Below, one piece after another: positions 22,839 to 30,928 of a DNA stretch of 64,000 nucleotides (the first letter of the stretch is position 1; every line of letters starts with the position of its first letter). The notes beneath the pieces were generated by a model. It saw only the letters and a program-made list of their open reading frames with translations, did not search any database and was not told the origin of the DNA. The stretch comes from a virus. The stretch lies in IMG/VR virus record IMGVR_UViG_3300031857_000002, positions 248,001 through 312,000 of that record, one strand, 5' to 3'. Position numbers and translations under genes: made by a program.

Positions 22839-23114
22839 TTACTTCTTAGAAGTAGTAGATTGGTAAGCCTTCATGATACCTTCACCAAACTTGGTGTAGT
22901 CAAACTTCATGGCTTCTTGTGAGGCCTTGACCATTTCGCTAGTTAATGTAGCAAATGTATCTGTACCAACTTTGGCAGCTTTCTTTGTGTAAGAGGCTTG
23001 CTCATCAATGAAAGTGTTCATTGCGTCTGCGATTTTTTCGTTTTGGACAAATGTCTTGACAAATTGTTTTTTACCGGTTTGTACGGCGTCGATTGTTGCG
23101 TCTAATGTAAACAT
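22839..23114 (-). CDS. phasin-family protein
   Basis: 91 residues, one amphipathic helical protein without Cys or Trp: V-Q-N-E-K-I-A-D-A-M-N-T-F-I-D-E-Q-A, then S-Y-T-K-K-A-A-K-V-G-T-D-T-F-A-T-L-T and F-D-Y-T-K-F-G-E-G-I-M-K-A. This matches small phasins, which coat polyhydroxyalkanoate granules in the cytoplasm. Strong AGGAG ribosome site. A perfect 9-bp inverted repeat (23189-23207) lies in its promoter region, as expected for a PhaR-type site. Unusual in a phage; a general helical chaperone or scaffold is an alternative. Confidence 0.65.
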   Translation of the reverse strand: MFTLDATIDAVQTGKKQFVKTFVQNEKIADAMNTFIDEQASYTKKAAKVGTDTFATLTSEMVKASQEAMKFDYTKFGEGIMKAYQSTTSKK

Positions 23115-23188
23115 AATTTTCTCCTATTAAGCGAGTTTACTACAGGGCCCGACCTATTCAGCACCCTATGTTCTATTGTAACATTATT

Positions 23189-23207
23189 TATGTTGCGGCG
23201 CAACATA
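23189..23207. promoter_or_regulatory. TATGTTGCG/CGCAACATA operator-like palindrome
   Basis: Perfect 9-bp arms around one G, between the divergent phasin gene (-) and the Ala/Pro/Lys-rich gene (+). On the minus strand it overlaps a possible -35 (TTGCGC-N17-TACAAT). Phasin genes of PHA-forming proteobacteria are repressed by PhaR at TGC-rich inverted repeats; this site would fit but is unproven. Confidence 0.55.
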
Positions 23208-23239
23208 TTTTGATATTTTTTCTAGTGAATGGTCACTAA

Positions 23240-23245
23240 TAAATA
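23240..23245 (+). promoter_or_regulatory. T4-late-like TAAATA site
   Basis: AATAAATAAC, 19 nt before the ATG at 23264 and followed by AGGAG. Just upstream, TAGTGA-ATGG-TCACTA (23223-23238) is a 6-bp inverted repeat. Confidence 0.45.
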
Positions 23246-23263
23246 ACTGTATAGGAGAACATT

Positions 23264-23515
23264 ATGTTTACAAAAATCAAAGAATTCTTGTTTGGTAAAG
23301 ACCCGGTACAATCACCTGTGGCGGCACCTTACAAGGTTGATGCACCGGCAGAAGTTGGCAAGCCAGCTGACGATCGAGTTGAAGCACCTGCACCAGTTGC
23401 GGCTGCTAAACCGGCTGTCAAGGCACCTGCCAAGAAAGCACCAGCACCAAAAGCTGAGCCTAAGCCCAAATCACCACCAAAACCGCGAGCTCCTCGAAAG
23501 CCTGCGGCCAAGTAA
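23264..23515 (+). CDS. Ala/Pro/Lys-rich histone-H1-like protein
   Basis: 83 residues: a short ordered start (F-T-K-I-K-E-F-L-F-G-K-D) then a tail of A-P-x-K repeats (P-A-K-K-A-P-A-P-K-A) ending R-K-P-A-A-K. No signal peptide. Tails of this kind bind DNA or RNA non-specifically in histone-H1-like and PhaF-like proteins. Since PhaF-type nucleoid phasins carry similar tails, its place next to a phasin is notable, but the link is inference. Ends at a strong terminator. Confidence 0.75.
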   Translation: MFTKIKEFLFGKDPVQSPVAAPYKVDAPAEVGKPADDRVEAPAPVAAAKPAVKAPAKKAPAPKAEPKPKSPPKPRAPRKPAAK

Positions 23516-23540
23516 AAAAACCCCGAAAGGGGCTTTTTTT
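23514..23540. terminator. bidirectional intrinsic terminator
   Basis: CCCC-GAAA-GGGG stem flanked by A7 and C-T7, between the converging genes ending at 23515 (+) and 23539 (-). GNRA tetraloop. Confidence 0.9.
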
Positions 23541-24021
23541 ATCTAGTAATCATAGCAAAAGTAAACAGCACGACAGGGACAGCTATTGCCATGAAACTGG
23601 TACCTATGAGTAGTCTATCTATCATGTCGGACTGTGCTTGAATTCTAGCATTTTTTATGTCTGCCTGTAGCTTGGCACGTTCTTTGTACATACGCACACG
23701 TTCAGCCATCATTTCGTCCCATACATCCTTGTTGCCTGACCATATCAACATCTCTTTTAGTTCTTTCTCAGCATCTCGCAGTGCCTTGCTCTGCATGGCA
23801 ATCTGTACAGACATTGCTCTGATCTGCCCGTCGGTGAGAATTTTTTTACTGGTTTGTGCCTCTATGCTGGCAGCGTGAATTGTGTCGCTGTTCTCAAAGA
23901 ACTTGGCAAACTGTCCGTAGAGACTGTTGACATCCTTGCCCAGAGCAATGGCTTTTTTGATATAATTTACCGATTGTTGGGCGGCTGTGAACGCAATGCC
24001 AATTGTGATAGGATCAAGCAT
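23539..24021 (-). CDS. membrane-anchored coiled-coil protein
   Basis: 160 residues. A weakly hydrophobic start, a long charged helix (about residues 55-130, with K-A-L-R-D-A-E-K-E-L-K-E-M-L) and a C-terminal transmembrane segment (S-F-M-A-I-A-V-P-V-V-L-F-T-F-A-M). Similar proteins occur in T4-like phages without known function. It overlaps the preceding small gene by 8 nt. Confidence 0.75.
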   Translation of the reverse strand: MLDPITIGIAFTAAQQSVNYIKKAIALGKDVNSLYGQFAKFFENSDTIHAASIEAQTSKKILTDGQIRAMSVQIAMQSKALRDAEKELKEMLIWSGNKDVWDEMMAERVRMYKERAKLQADIKNARIQAQSDMIDRLLIGTSFMAIAVPVVLFTFAMITR

Positions 24022-24181
24022 TTTTCTTGGGTTCCTTGTCTTTGGGCGGCTTTAGGGGCCTGTCCCATTGTACACATACCACCCGACGATTATAGACGTC
24101 ACCCGTCCATGTCCACTTTACACACCTTGGCTCATTTGCCAGCATGCCTGCCAACATCAATGAGCCAATGGCGTTGAACAT
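24014..24181 (-). CDS. 55-residue protein
   Basis: Short hydrophobic start (F-N-A-I-G-S-L-M-L-A-G-M-L-A), then W-T-W-T-G-D-V-Y-N-R-R-V-V-C-V-Q-W and a Pro/Lys tail. The W-T-G-D-V-Y-N-R pattern is familiar from small conserved proteins of T4-like marine phages. ATG 24181 lies just after the stop of the 206-residue gene, and the stop overlaps the next start, so it fits the operon. Confidence 0.65.
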   Translation of the reverse strand: MFNAIGSLMLAGMLANEPRCVKWTWTGDVYNRRVVCVQWDRPLKPPKDKEPKKNA

Positions 24182-24182
24182 A

Positions 24183-24803
24183 CTACTTGTTGGCCAATGG
24201 ATTGTCCATGGCTTTTTGTATCTTGCTGTCGACTTCTCTCTTGAGTGTTTCTACTTCGCGGTTGATTTCTCTACGAGCTGATGTAAATTCACTGTTGATT
24301 TCCTTGCGTGTGTTTTCCATGTCTCGGCGAATTGCAGCCGCTTCAGTTCTGGCTCTCTCTAAGTCTTCACGCACTGCCTTGCGCATATCTCGCATCTCTG
24401 ATTCAGTTTCACGCTGTGCTGTTTTGACACTGCGTTCCACTTGTTCTGTAACAGTTTCGTTACGACGAATATCATTCTTCAAATCAGTTTTGATATCACG
24501 AGTGTAGTCGCTGGTTTTGCTAGAGTTTTCTTCAATCACAGCTAAACGCTTGTCAAATTCACTTAGATCCGGAGCGGCGTATTCAGCAATCTTTTTCTTC
24601 ATGCCCACGTAGTCTTTGTACACTTCAAATGTTCCATATAGTCCGCCCAGTATACTACTAACAATAGTGGCGGCCACCATGAGCTTGGCTGGTGTAAATT
24701 CATATCCACCAATTGAGATAACAGTATCTTTTGAGGCGTACTTTTTGGCGGCTGCTTCTAGTTCATCAACCTTGGCATTAACATTTTTTATTTCTTCTGT
24801 CAT
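24183..24803 (-). CDS. single-span membrane coiled-coil protein
   Basis: 206 residues: acidic helix at the N-terminus, one transmembrane segment (about residues 38-60, L-M-V-A-A-T-I-V-S-S-I-L-G-G-L), then about 120 residues of charged heptad-like coiled coil (R-R-D-M-E-N-T-R-K-E-I-N-S-E). No catalytic motif. It may scaffold the neighbouring secreted proteins across the membrane; this is inference from context. Confidence 0.8.
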   Translation of the reverse strand: MTEEIKNVNAKVDELEAAAKKYASKDTVISIGGYEFTPAKLMVAATIVSSILGGLYGTFEVYKDYVGMKKKIAEYAAPDLSEFDKRLAVIEENSSKTSDYTRDIKTDLKNDIRRNETVTEQVERSVKTAQRETESEMRDMRKAVREDLERARTEAAAIRRDMENTRKEINSEFTSARREINREVETLKREVDSKIQKAMDNPLANK

Positions 24804-24813
24804 TTTTGTTTCC

Positions 24814-27048
24814 TTATTTGTATTGTAAGTTCACCAGTTCTTGGTGTAATCGATCACTGGCTAGTCCACGCAACAATCTCACATTGTCAACGTTGACTTG
24901 ATTTCGATAAATCTCTCGTGGTGCATAAAAGCTCGCATCTGGCATGGCCACTGCGTATGCTTGATAACCTTGAGGTTGTGTTGCCATTGTTGCAATGTCT
25001 ACTCGGCCTGCTAATTCATTTGGTTGAACATTCTTGTTTACTGCGTCTGTTTTTTGTTCTTGTGCATTTGCGTTTAATATCGCTGGACGTTGTTCCATTG
25101 CATCATTTAATGCTGACCGTCCACCCACTTTGATACCTTCATTCTGTGGAACTTCTACGTCTGGTTGTCTGTTATTAATGCCCGGTGGTGCTTGTAAACT
25201 GTACATATCAAATTGACTCTGCATCATACTTGAGGATAACGATGCGCTTGGGTCAGCAAATACGCTTTGTGTTGCTGGACGTAGTCCACCAACATTGACC
25301 ACGCTAGTTTGTGATACACTGGCTACATTTACTGCAGGTGCCTGTGATTGAATGTTAACAGTCGCAGACAATCCTGTACTTGTATTAGATTGTGTCATAC
25401 TGCTAGAGATACTTTGTGTAGTTAATGTGCCTGCGACATTTTCTGCTTGTTGTTGTGCCTGTTGTGCATCTTTGGCTGCGGCTGACTCTGCGGCTTGAAC
25501 CACTGTTTTGGCTTCGTTGCCTATTCTAGCTTGATTACTACTAATCATACTCATAACACTACTTAAACTAGGACTTGATTTGCTAGTGCTGTCACCTGCT
25601 GTTTTAACTTCGCCTGCTTTGGGTTGACTGCCGCCACCTTGCGGAGGAGGTTGATTTGCTGGTGTATTATTTGTATTAGAAGCCGGCGGAGGTGGACCTT
25701 CTCGGGGAGGTGGACTACCTGGTGGCGGTTCTGAGCCTGGTGGAGGGGGAGGACTACCCGGTGGCGGTGGACTGCCAGGAGGAGGTGGAGGCTGTGTAGG
25801 ATCATTCGCTGACATTCCTGTTGCAGGATCCATTGTTGAGGACTGTGTACCATCTGTAGTTGATGTGCTTGCCGGCGCAAGTTGTTTTGCTATAGCGAAT
25901 GCATATCCTTTACAATTTGAACTGTATAAAGGATTAGCTATACAAGGATCAGCAGTGTAAATCATTGTTGCCCAAGCACCTTCTATAGACGAATTTGTAC
26001 CTGATGCGGACCCTACAATTCTACTCGTACCCAGTAATGATTGATTCATACTTGATGGCAACAGATATTTGTCACTAACTGATCCACTAGTGCCGTCACC
26101 TGTAAAACTATAACTCTTTGAATGTATAGACTGGTTGTTACTATTAGTAAGTGAGAATGTTGCATTTGCATATGCAGGCACGTTCATATACCATGAACAC
26201 GATCCGTCTTGGTTGGTAGCAGTACATCCGTACCAACTTTGTCCAACTCTCCAATTAAACCCGTAATTAAATCCATGTACTCTAGCACCAACACCTGCAC
26301 TTTGTAATGCTGTATTAATAGCAAATGCTTGATTTAGACTAGAACCACCTTGAGTTGAATCTAATAAATTATTAGTGTTAAGAATGTTACCAAAGCCAGC
26401 ACAAGTTGAACTATAAGCAGGATTACTAGCACAGGGATCAACTGAGTATTTTAATTTAGCGTATACATCAGTAACCACCGGCCCATACAAACCAGCCCAG
26501 CCTCCCGAGTCAACACCGGAGAATGAAATGTTTAGTTTATTAAGACCAGTGAGTGTGTATGGAGTTGCAAAGGTAACATTCTGATTTTCTTGCTGCCAGG
26601 CATATAGCCACGTGTTATAATTAAAATTCTGAGAATATACATTAGTACCTGCTGAGTTAGTTAAACTAACATTAGCACTTAATTGATCAACTATGCCATT
26701 TGAATCAGTGCAAGATTGTTCCCCACCTATTTGGTTCTTACACCAGTTAGCATACCGCCATCCATATTGTAGCCCGTTGACTACAATGCCTGTTCCATTT
26801 AAGGCTTGATTGACTGCAATTGATTGTGATACGGTGCCAGCTTGCCAACTAAATTGATAACCATAACTGCCCCCAGCGCCAAACAACCCGGGTTCACCAT
26901 TTCCAGTTGCGGTCCATCCAGTAGATCCGTTGGTGAATACTGGATTGGTAATCAAATTACCAGTAATAGATATATCTTGACTGTTAGAATAGCTTGTGAG
27001 CAAGAACGCCAAGGATAGCGCCAATGCCAACTTTCTTATAAGTGTCAT
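24814..27048 (-). CDS. large secreted protein with duplicated domain and Pro-rich linker
   Basis: 744 residues with a signal peptide (L-A-L-A-L-S-L-A-F-L-L). Two related domains follow, each ending in a D-P-C-x-x-N-P-x-Y-S-S-x-C-x-G-[FY] signature (near residues 205 and 375) and each with Y-G-[WF]-x-[YW] and paired Cys, so probably disulfide-bonded beta-sandwich repeats. Next comes a Pro/Gly linker of P-P-P-x-G-S repeats (about 405-450), then a Ser/Ala/Gln-rich coiled region. The first 65 nt overlap the preceding gene. Likely surface-exposed or periplasmic; adhesin or host-envelope remodelling are guesses. Confidence 0.8.
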   Translation of the reverse strand: MTLIRKLALALSLAFLLTSYSNSQDISITGNLITNPVFTNGSTGWTATGNGEPGLFGAGGSYGYQFSWQAGTVSQSIAVNQALNGTGIVVNGLQYGWRYANWCKNQIGGEQSCTDSNGIVDQLSANVSLTNSAGTNVYSQNFNYNTWLYAWQQENQNVTFATPYTLTGLNKLNISFSGVDSGGWAGLYGPVVTDVYAKLKYSVDPCASNPAYSSTCAGFGNILNTNNLLDSTQGGSSLNQAFAINTALQSAGVGARVHGFNYGFNWRVGQSWYGCTATNQDGSCSWYMNVPAYANATFSLTNSNNQSIHSKSYSFTGDGTSGSVSDKYLLPSSMNQSLLGTSRIVGSASGTNSSIEGAWATMIYTADPCIANPLYSSNCKGYAFAIAKQLAPASTSTTDGTQSSTMDPATGMSANDPTQPPPPPGSPPPPGSPPPPPGSEPPPGSPPPREGPPPPASNTNNTPANQPPPQGGGSQPKAGEVKTAGDSTSKSSPSLSSVMSMISSNQARIGNEAKTVVQAAESAAAKDAQQAQQQAENVAGTLTTQSISSSMTQSNTSTGLSATVNIQSQAPAVNVASVSQTSVVNVGGLRPATQSVFADPSASLSSSMMQSQFDMYSLQAPPGINNRQPDVEVPQNEGIKVGGRSALNDAMEQRPAILNANAQEQKTDAVNKNVQPNELAGRVDIATMATQPQGYQAYAVAMPDASFYAPREIYRNQVNVDNVRLLRGLASDRLHQELVNLQYK

Positions 27049-28114
27049 CTAATTTTACCTCATCCAACTTTGGAATCTTGTGTGGATTAGCTTCCCAACT
27101 TGCCTTGGCTTGTTCACCAATCTTGCCTTCGTATGGGCAAGGTGTACCGGCTGCCAACATAGCGTCAAACACACGACGGTCTTGACACATGGTAGCAACT
27201 GCGGCTACCTTCATTCCCATGTCGTATAGTGTCTTTGAGAGTTTCAATCGTTCACAATTCATATCACGTACGGTACCACCTGAACTAACACCAAATACTT
27301 GTGTCTGAACTGATCCAGAACTACCTGTACTACATAGGTCAGCGTTACCACCTGACAGCATAGCAGGTGCTACCGCAGTAGGCGGAGGTTGAATAACACG
27401 TTGCGTAATCTCAGTTTGATTAATATTCTTGTTGGTTAACTCACCTTGCTGAATATTTGTGTTAACTGAATTATTTTGATTAACATTATTGTTAACTGAA
27501 GTACTTGTAGAATTATTAATATTACGATTGGTCATATCACCAGTGTTAACGTTGTTGTTGGTAGAGGTACTGGTGCTGACATTGTTGTTGTTATTTGTAG
27601 CTGTGCTGGTACTCACATTGTTGTTGTTATATGTCATTGTACCAGTATTTTCGTTTTTGTTGATATTGGTATTGTTGCTGGTACTGGTGCTGACATTGTT
27701 GTTGTTGTATGTCATTGTTCCAGAGTTGATGTTGTTATTGGTATAAGTCATTGATCCTGAATTCACATTGTTATTGTTAACAGTGCTTGTACCGCTATTG
27801 ATGTTGTTATTTGTGTTTACACTGGTACTGTTGTTATTGTTAGTATTTGCACTGGTACTATTAACTGTGGCTGCGCTGGTACTGGTACTGTTGCTGTTGG
27901 TATTGCTGTTTGAAGTAACTGTGCTGGTGCTGTTGCTGGTGCTGTTGGTATCAACCAGGGTTTTTGAGTCGTAGGTACCTTGGTTGATTAATGTACTTGT
28001 GCCAGTGGTTGTTCCACCAGCTGTACTAGATGTAGTGGTTGTTTGTGCTGTGGCAGTGACCACAAGCACAAGGCTGGCTAGGCCTATGGCAATTCTTTTT
28101 ATCATCGTACTCAC
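26984..28114 (-). CDS. secreted Asn/Ser/Thr-repeat protein with conserved C-terminal domain
   Basis: 376 residues. Signal peptide (A-I-G-L-A-S-L-V-L-V-V-T-A-T-A), then about 200 residues of degenerate repeats built on N-N-N-[VI]-[NS]-[ST]-[GS]-T with T-Y-N-N-N-N spacing, a pattern compatible with a beta-solenoid or amyloid-like fold. The C-terminal 120 residues form a separate domain (N-C-E-R-L-K-L-S-K-T-L-Y-D-M-G-M-K, four Cys) ending in a hydrophobic helix. Own TAAATA site and AAGGTGAG ribosome site; first gene of the secreted cluster. DNA repeats make it prone to length change. Confidence 0.8.
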   Translation of the reverse strand: MSTMIKRIAIGLASLVLVVTATAQTTTTSSTAGGTTTGTSTLINQGTYDSKTLVDTNSTSNSTSTVTSNSNTNSNSTSTSAATVNSTSANTNNNNSTSVNTNNNINSGTSTVNNNNVNSGSMTYTNNNINSGTMTYNNNNVSTSTSNNTNINKNENTGTMTYNNNNVSTSTATNNNNNVSTSTSTNNNVNTGDMTNRNINNSTSTSVNNNVNQNNSVNTNIQQGELTNKNINQTEITQRVIQPPPTAVAPAMLSGGNADLCSTGSSGSVQTQVFGVSSGGTVRDMNCERLKLSKTLYDMGMKVAAVATMCQDRRVFDAMLAAGTPCPYEGKIGEQAKASWEANPHKIPKLDEVKLDDTYKKVGIGAILGVLAHKLF

Positions 28115-28133
28115 CTTATAATTATTATGTTAA

Positions 28134-28139
28134 TATTTA
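28134..28139 (-). promoter_or_regulatory. T4-late-like TAAATA site
   Basis: CAATAAATATT on the minus strand, 19 nt upstream of the secreted repeat protein start, with the ribosome site between. It lies after the terminator at 28168-28189. Confidence 0.5.
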
Positions 28140-28167
28140 TTGCTCTAGAACAAAGAAATAGTGAGCA

Positions 28168-28189
28168 TAAAAAAGCCCCTTTCGGGGCT
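28168..28189 (-). terminator. intrinsic terminator after pstS
   Basis: AGCCCC-GAAA-GGGGCT followed by U6 on the minus strand, 45 nt after the pstS stop. Isolates pstS from the secreted cluster. Confidence 0.9.
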
Positions 28190-28234
28190 AGTGCTAGTTA
28201 CGAGTTCTAGCCGTACTCTATTTTTGTACGCGGT

Positions 28235-29236
28235 TTACTTGATCTGTGTCCAAACACGCTCACGGATCTGCTTTGTTAAACTGTCTGGCAGTGCCACATA
28301 GTCTAAGTCTGCGGCATCTTTCTTGCCATTCTTGAATGCCCAATCAAAGAATTTTAGTACTTCATCGCTGGTGGCTTTGCTCTTTGGCTCTTTGTACATG
28401 ATGATGAAACTGGCTGAACTTACTGGCCAAGCATTGGGGTTCTTTTGATCCACAATGCTCAATCCCATACCAGGAACACTAAACCAATCAGCACCGTCTG
28501 CCGCGGCTGCAAATGTTAGGTCATCTGGGCTAACATATTTGCCTGACTTGTTTTGTAACTGTAGGAATACCATATTGTTTTTCTTAACATAAGCATACTC
28601 TACATAACCAATTGAACCTTTGATACGGTTCACATTGGCAGCAACACCTTCATTGCCCTTGCCCCCTACACTATTTGGTGAGGGCCATTTAACTGCGGCA
28701 CCACGACCTACTTTAGCTAGCCACTCAGGACTTACTGTAGCAAGATAGTCGGTCCAGTTGAATGTGGTGCCAGAACCGTCGGCACGGTGAACCACTGTGA
28801 TCAGTTCGTTAGGCAAATTTTTGCCTGGATTCAATGCCACCAACTTAGGATCATTCCATCTAGCAATAGTACCCATGAATACTTCAGCCATAACTGGGCC
28901 GGTGATACGTAGTTCTCCAGGCTTGACGCCGTCTAAGTTAACTACTGGAACAGTGCCGCCAATGATGGCAGGAAATTGAACCTGACCGTTTTTGTCTAGG
29001 TCTTCACCTTTGACTGGAGCATCAGTTGCACCAAAGTCTACGGTCTTTGCGTTGATTTGTCTAATGCCACCTGAACTACCAATGCTTTGATAGTTCAAAC
29101 TGTTGCCAGTTGCTTTCTTGTATCCTTCTGCCCATTTAGAATAGATAGGCATTGGAAAAGTTGCACCAGCACCTGTAATGTCTGCGTTTGCTGAAAATGT
29201 TACTGCGGTTAATAAGATTGCTAGTAGTTTGTTCAC
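28235..29236 (-). CDS. pstS: phosphate ABC transporter substrate-binding protein PstS
   Basis: 333 residues. Signal peptide (L-L-A-I-L-L-T-A-V-T-F-S-A-N-A), then the PstS ligand loops: G-A-G-A-T-F-P-x-P-I-Y, S-x-G-S-S-G-G-I, D-F-G-A-T-D-A-P and H-R-A-D-G-S-G-T-T-F-N-W, which bind phosphate in the periplasm. Full family length. Phages of marine cyanobacteria carry pstS as an auxiliary gene to keep phosphate flowing through the host PstCAB channel; no other pst gene is present here. A three-repeat Pho box lies upstream (29279-29307), so host PhoB probably controls it. Monocistronic (terminator at 28189). Confidence 0.96.
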   Translation of the reverse strand: MNKLLAILLTAVTFSANADITGAGATFPMPIYSKWAEGYKKATGNSLNYQSIGSSGGIRQINAKTVDFGATDAPVKGEDLDKNGQVQFPAIIGGTVPVVNLDGVKPGELRITGPVMAEVFMGTIARWNDPKLVALNPGKNLPNELITVVHRADGSGTTFNWTDYLATVSPEWLAKVGRGAAVKWPSPNSVGGKGNEGVAANVNRIKGSIGYVEYAYVKKNNMVFLQLQNKSGKYVSPDDLTFAAAADGADWFSVPGMGLSIVDQKNPNAWPVSSASFIIMYKEPKSKATSDEVLKFFDWAFKNGKKDAADLDYVALPDSLTKQIRERVWTQIK

Positions 29237-29261
29237 TGAGTTCTCCTTGTTGTGACAAGAT

Positions 29262-29307
29262 TATTTAAGGAGAATAATATTACAGTTTTATTACAAAATT
29301 ATGACCA
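29262..29307 (-). promoter_or_regulatory. Pho box with TAAATA -10, pstS promoter
   Basis: Minus strand: TGGTCAT-AATT-TTGTAAT-AAAA-CTGTAAT (29307-29279), three 7-nt repeats at 11-nt period, with the last 18 nt matching the enteric Pho box at 15 positions. Exactly 11 nt later comes TAAATA (29267-29262). The box overlaps the end of the glycosyltransferase gene. Confidence 0.8.
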
Positions 29308-30021
29308 ATATTTGGATGAATCTAAACTGTCCCAGTATTTCTTGTTATTTCGGTTAATAAAGTTCTTGATTAGATACTTGCCCATTCCAAGATATCCCAT
29401 CTTCTTGAATCTACGACTATCCTGTCCAAAGTGATGTCGAACAATTTTAAACTTTCGAGGACTATACTTCCTTGACAAAAAGTAATCCTCAGAGGTTGCA
29501 AACTGTTCAGGAAACCCGCCAAACTCGTCAAACTTATCTTTGCGTGTTAGCATGAATGCACCAACTGCAAAAGGTGAGAAAAATTTCAGTGTGTGATTTA
29601 TGGTATTAAAAAGAGTGAATCCAACTATGGCCCGCATGTCACGATCATAACATTTGATGTTTAGCCCAACCAGGTCTAGATTCTTTGATTGAATTTTGTC
29701 AACTGCATCTTGAATCACAGTATTTTTAAAGAAGCGAACGTCAGCGTCAATAAACAAGATATAAGGAGTAGTGACTAATCTTGCTCCGTTGTTCTTGGCA
29801 ACACTAACAGGGCCACCATCAATGATTTCAACGTTCAATCCTGAGCTGTTATCTTGTATAACTTGTCTAGTATTGTCAGATGAACAATCAGCAATAATAA
29901 TTCTAGTGTCACCAATGTTTTGTGCTCGCAATGAGTTTAACAAATGATGAATATAATTTTCTTCATTCTTGCAAGGTACTACTATAGTGATTTTGTCACT
30001 TAATTTTGTTGTCGTTTGCAT
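29299..30021 (-). CDS. family 2 glycosyltransferase
   Basis: 240 residues. I-T-I-V-V-P-C-K-N-E-E-N-Y-I (residues 11-24) and I-L-F-I-D-A-D-V-R-F (about 88-97) are the nucleotide-sugar binding strand and D-x-D motif of GT-A fold GT2 enzymes; G-A-F-M-L-T-R-K and S-E-D-Y-F-L are the acceptor and catalytic-base regions. Second gene of a unit with the PlcP-like phosphoesterase behind a Pho box (22-nt gap, AAGGA ribosome site). In phosphate-starved bacteria PlcP makes diacylglycerol that a glycosyltransferase turns into glycolipid; this enzyme is placed to do that, though GT2 transferases also build surface glycans. Confidence 0.88.
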   Translation of the reverse strand: MQTTTKLSDKITIVVPCKNEENYIHHLLNSLRAQNIGDTRIIIADCSSDNTRQVIQDNSSGLNVEIIDGGPVSVAKNNGARLVTTPYILFIDADVRFFKNTVIQDAVDKIQSKNLDLVGLNIKCYDRDMRAIVGFTLFNTINHTLKFFSPFAVGAFMLTRKDKFDEFGGFPEQFATSEDYFLSRKYSPRKFKIVRHHFGQDSRRFKKMGYLGMGKYLIKNFINRNNKKYWDSLDSSKYWS

Positions 30022-30042
30022 TGTCCTTCAACCTTAAAATTG

Positions 30043-30924
30043 TTAAATTTTAACTGCCACTTCATTGACGCCAGTGTCATTTCGCAACTGATCTGGTCCT
30101 TGAATGCCAGTTCTATTCTTCCTGGCACGTCCTGAGGATTGTTCACGTGAACCGCTATTAATATCAGTAACCACATTGTCTTTCTCCCGAGTCCAAGTAA
30201 TGATTTCCCAATGGCCATCCCAGTGTTCTACAAGTGCTGTACATGATTCAACCCAGTCGCCATCATTCATGTATGTTACACCGTTGATTTCTTTTATTTC
30301 TGCATGGTGTATGTGTCCACAGATCACGCCATCAAATCCACGCTTCTTGCAATAGTCTGCTAGATTTTCTTCAAACTTGAATATAAAGTCTACTGCTTTT
30401 TTAACTTTGTGCTTAAGAAACTTGCTAAGGCTAAAGTACCCAAAACCCAAGCGACGACGAATCCAATTAAATTTATTGTTGAGGCCAAGAACAAAGTCAT
30501 AGGCTTTATCTCCTAAGAATGCTATCCAAGGTGCCAGTCTAGTAATACCATCAAACAAGTCACCGTGGACAACTAAGTAGTGCTTACCATCAGCACCTAT
30601 ATGTTCTATTTGATTGTGTATTTCTATTAGACCAAAACTGAAACCATAGGGTATCATGGGTCTTAGGAATTCATCGTGATTGCCTGCAATGAATACAACT
30701 CTAGTGCCACGCTTGGCATGACCTAGCACACGACGAACAACATTGGTGTGGCTCTGTTTCCAACGCCATTTGTTTTGTTGTATACGCCAGGCGTCGATGA
30801 TATCCCCTACCAGGTAGAGTGTATCACATGAGTTGTGTTTGAGAAAGTTATTGAGGCGATCGGCTTGACAATCTTTGGTTCCAAGATGGACATCACTGAC
30901 AAAGATTGAGCGATATGTCTTCAT
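30043..30924 (-). CDS. plcP: PlcP-like metallophosphoesterase (phospholipase C type)
   Basis: 293 residues. Motifs: V-S-D-V-H-L-G-T (residues 8-15), V-G-D-I-I-D-A-W-R, A-G-N-H-D-E-F-L-R, V-H-G-D-x-F-D and V-I-C-G-H-I-H-H-A, ending with Y-M-N-D-G-D-W-V-E-S-C. This pattern is that of the family often named UDP-2,3-diacylglucosamine diphosphatase but containing PlcP of Sinorhizobium and marine bacteria. PlcP removes phospholipid headgroups under phosphate starvation. The C-terminal 30 residues are a basic extension. A Pho box (30946-30963) precedes it. LpxH-type lipid A activity is the alternative. Confidence 0.85.
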   Translation of the reverse strand: MKTYRSIFVSDVHLGTKDCQADRLNNFLKHNSCDTLYLVGDIIDAWRIQQNKWRWKQSHTNVVRRVLGHAKRGTRVVFIAGNHDEFLRPMIPYGFSFGLIEIHNQIEHIGADGKHYLVVHGDLFDGITRLAPWIAFLGDKAYDFVLGLNNKFNWIRRRLGFGYFSLSKFLKHKVKKAVDFIFKFEENLADYCKKRGFDGVICGHIHHAEIKEINGVTYMNDGDWVESCTALVEHWDGHWEIITWTREKDNVVTDINSGSREQSSGRARKNRTGIQGPDQLRNDTGVNEVAVKI

Positions 30925-30928
30925 CTAT

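Noticed and set aside
27489-27974. Long plus-strand Leu/Val-rich frames
   Set aside because: They are antisense to the Asn/Ser/Thr repeats of the secreted protein; AAC/AGT-type codons read backwards as GTT/ACT give spurious hydrophobic frames.
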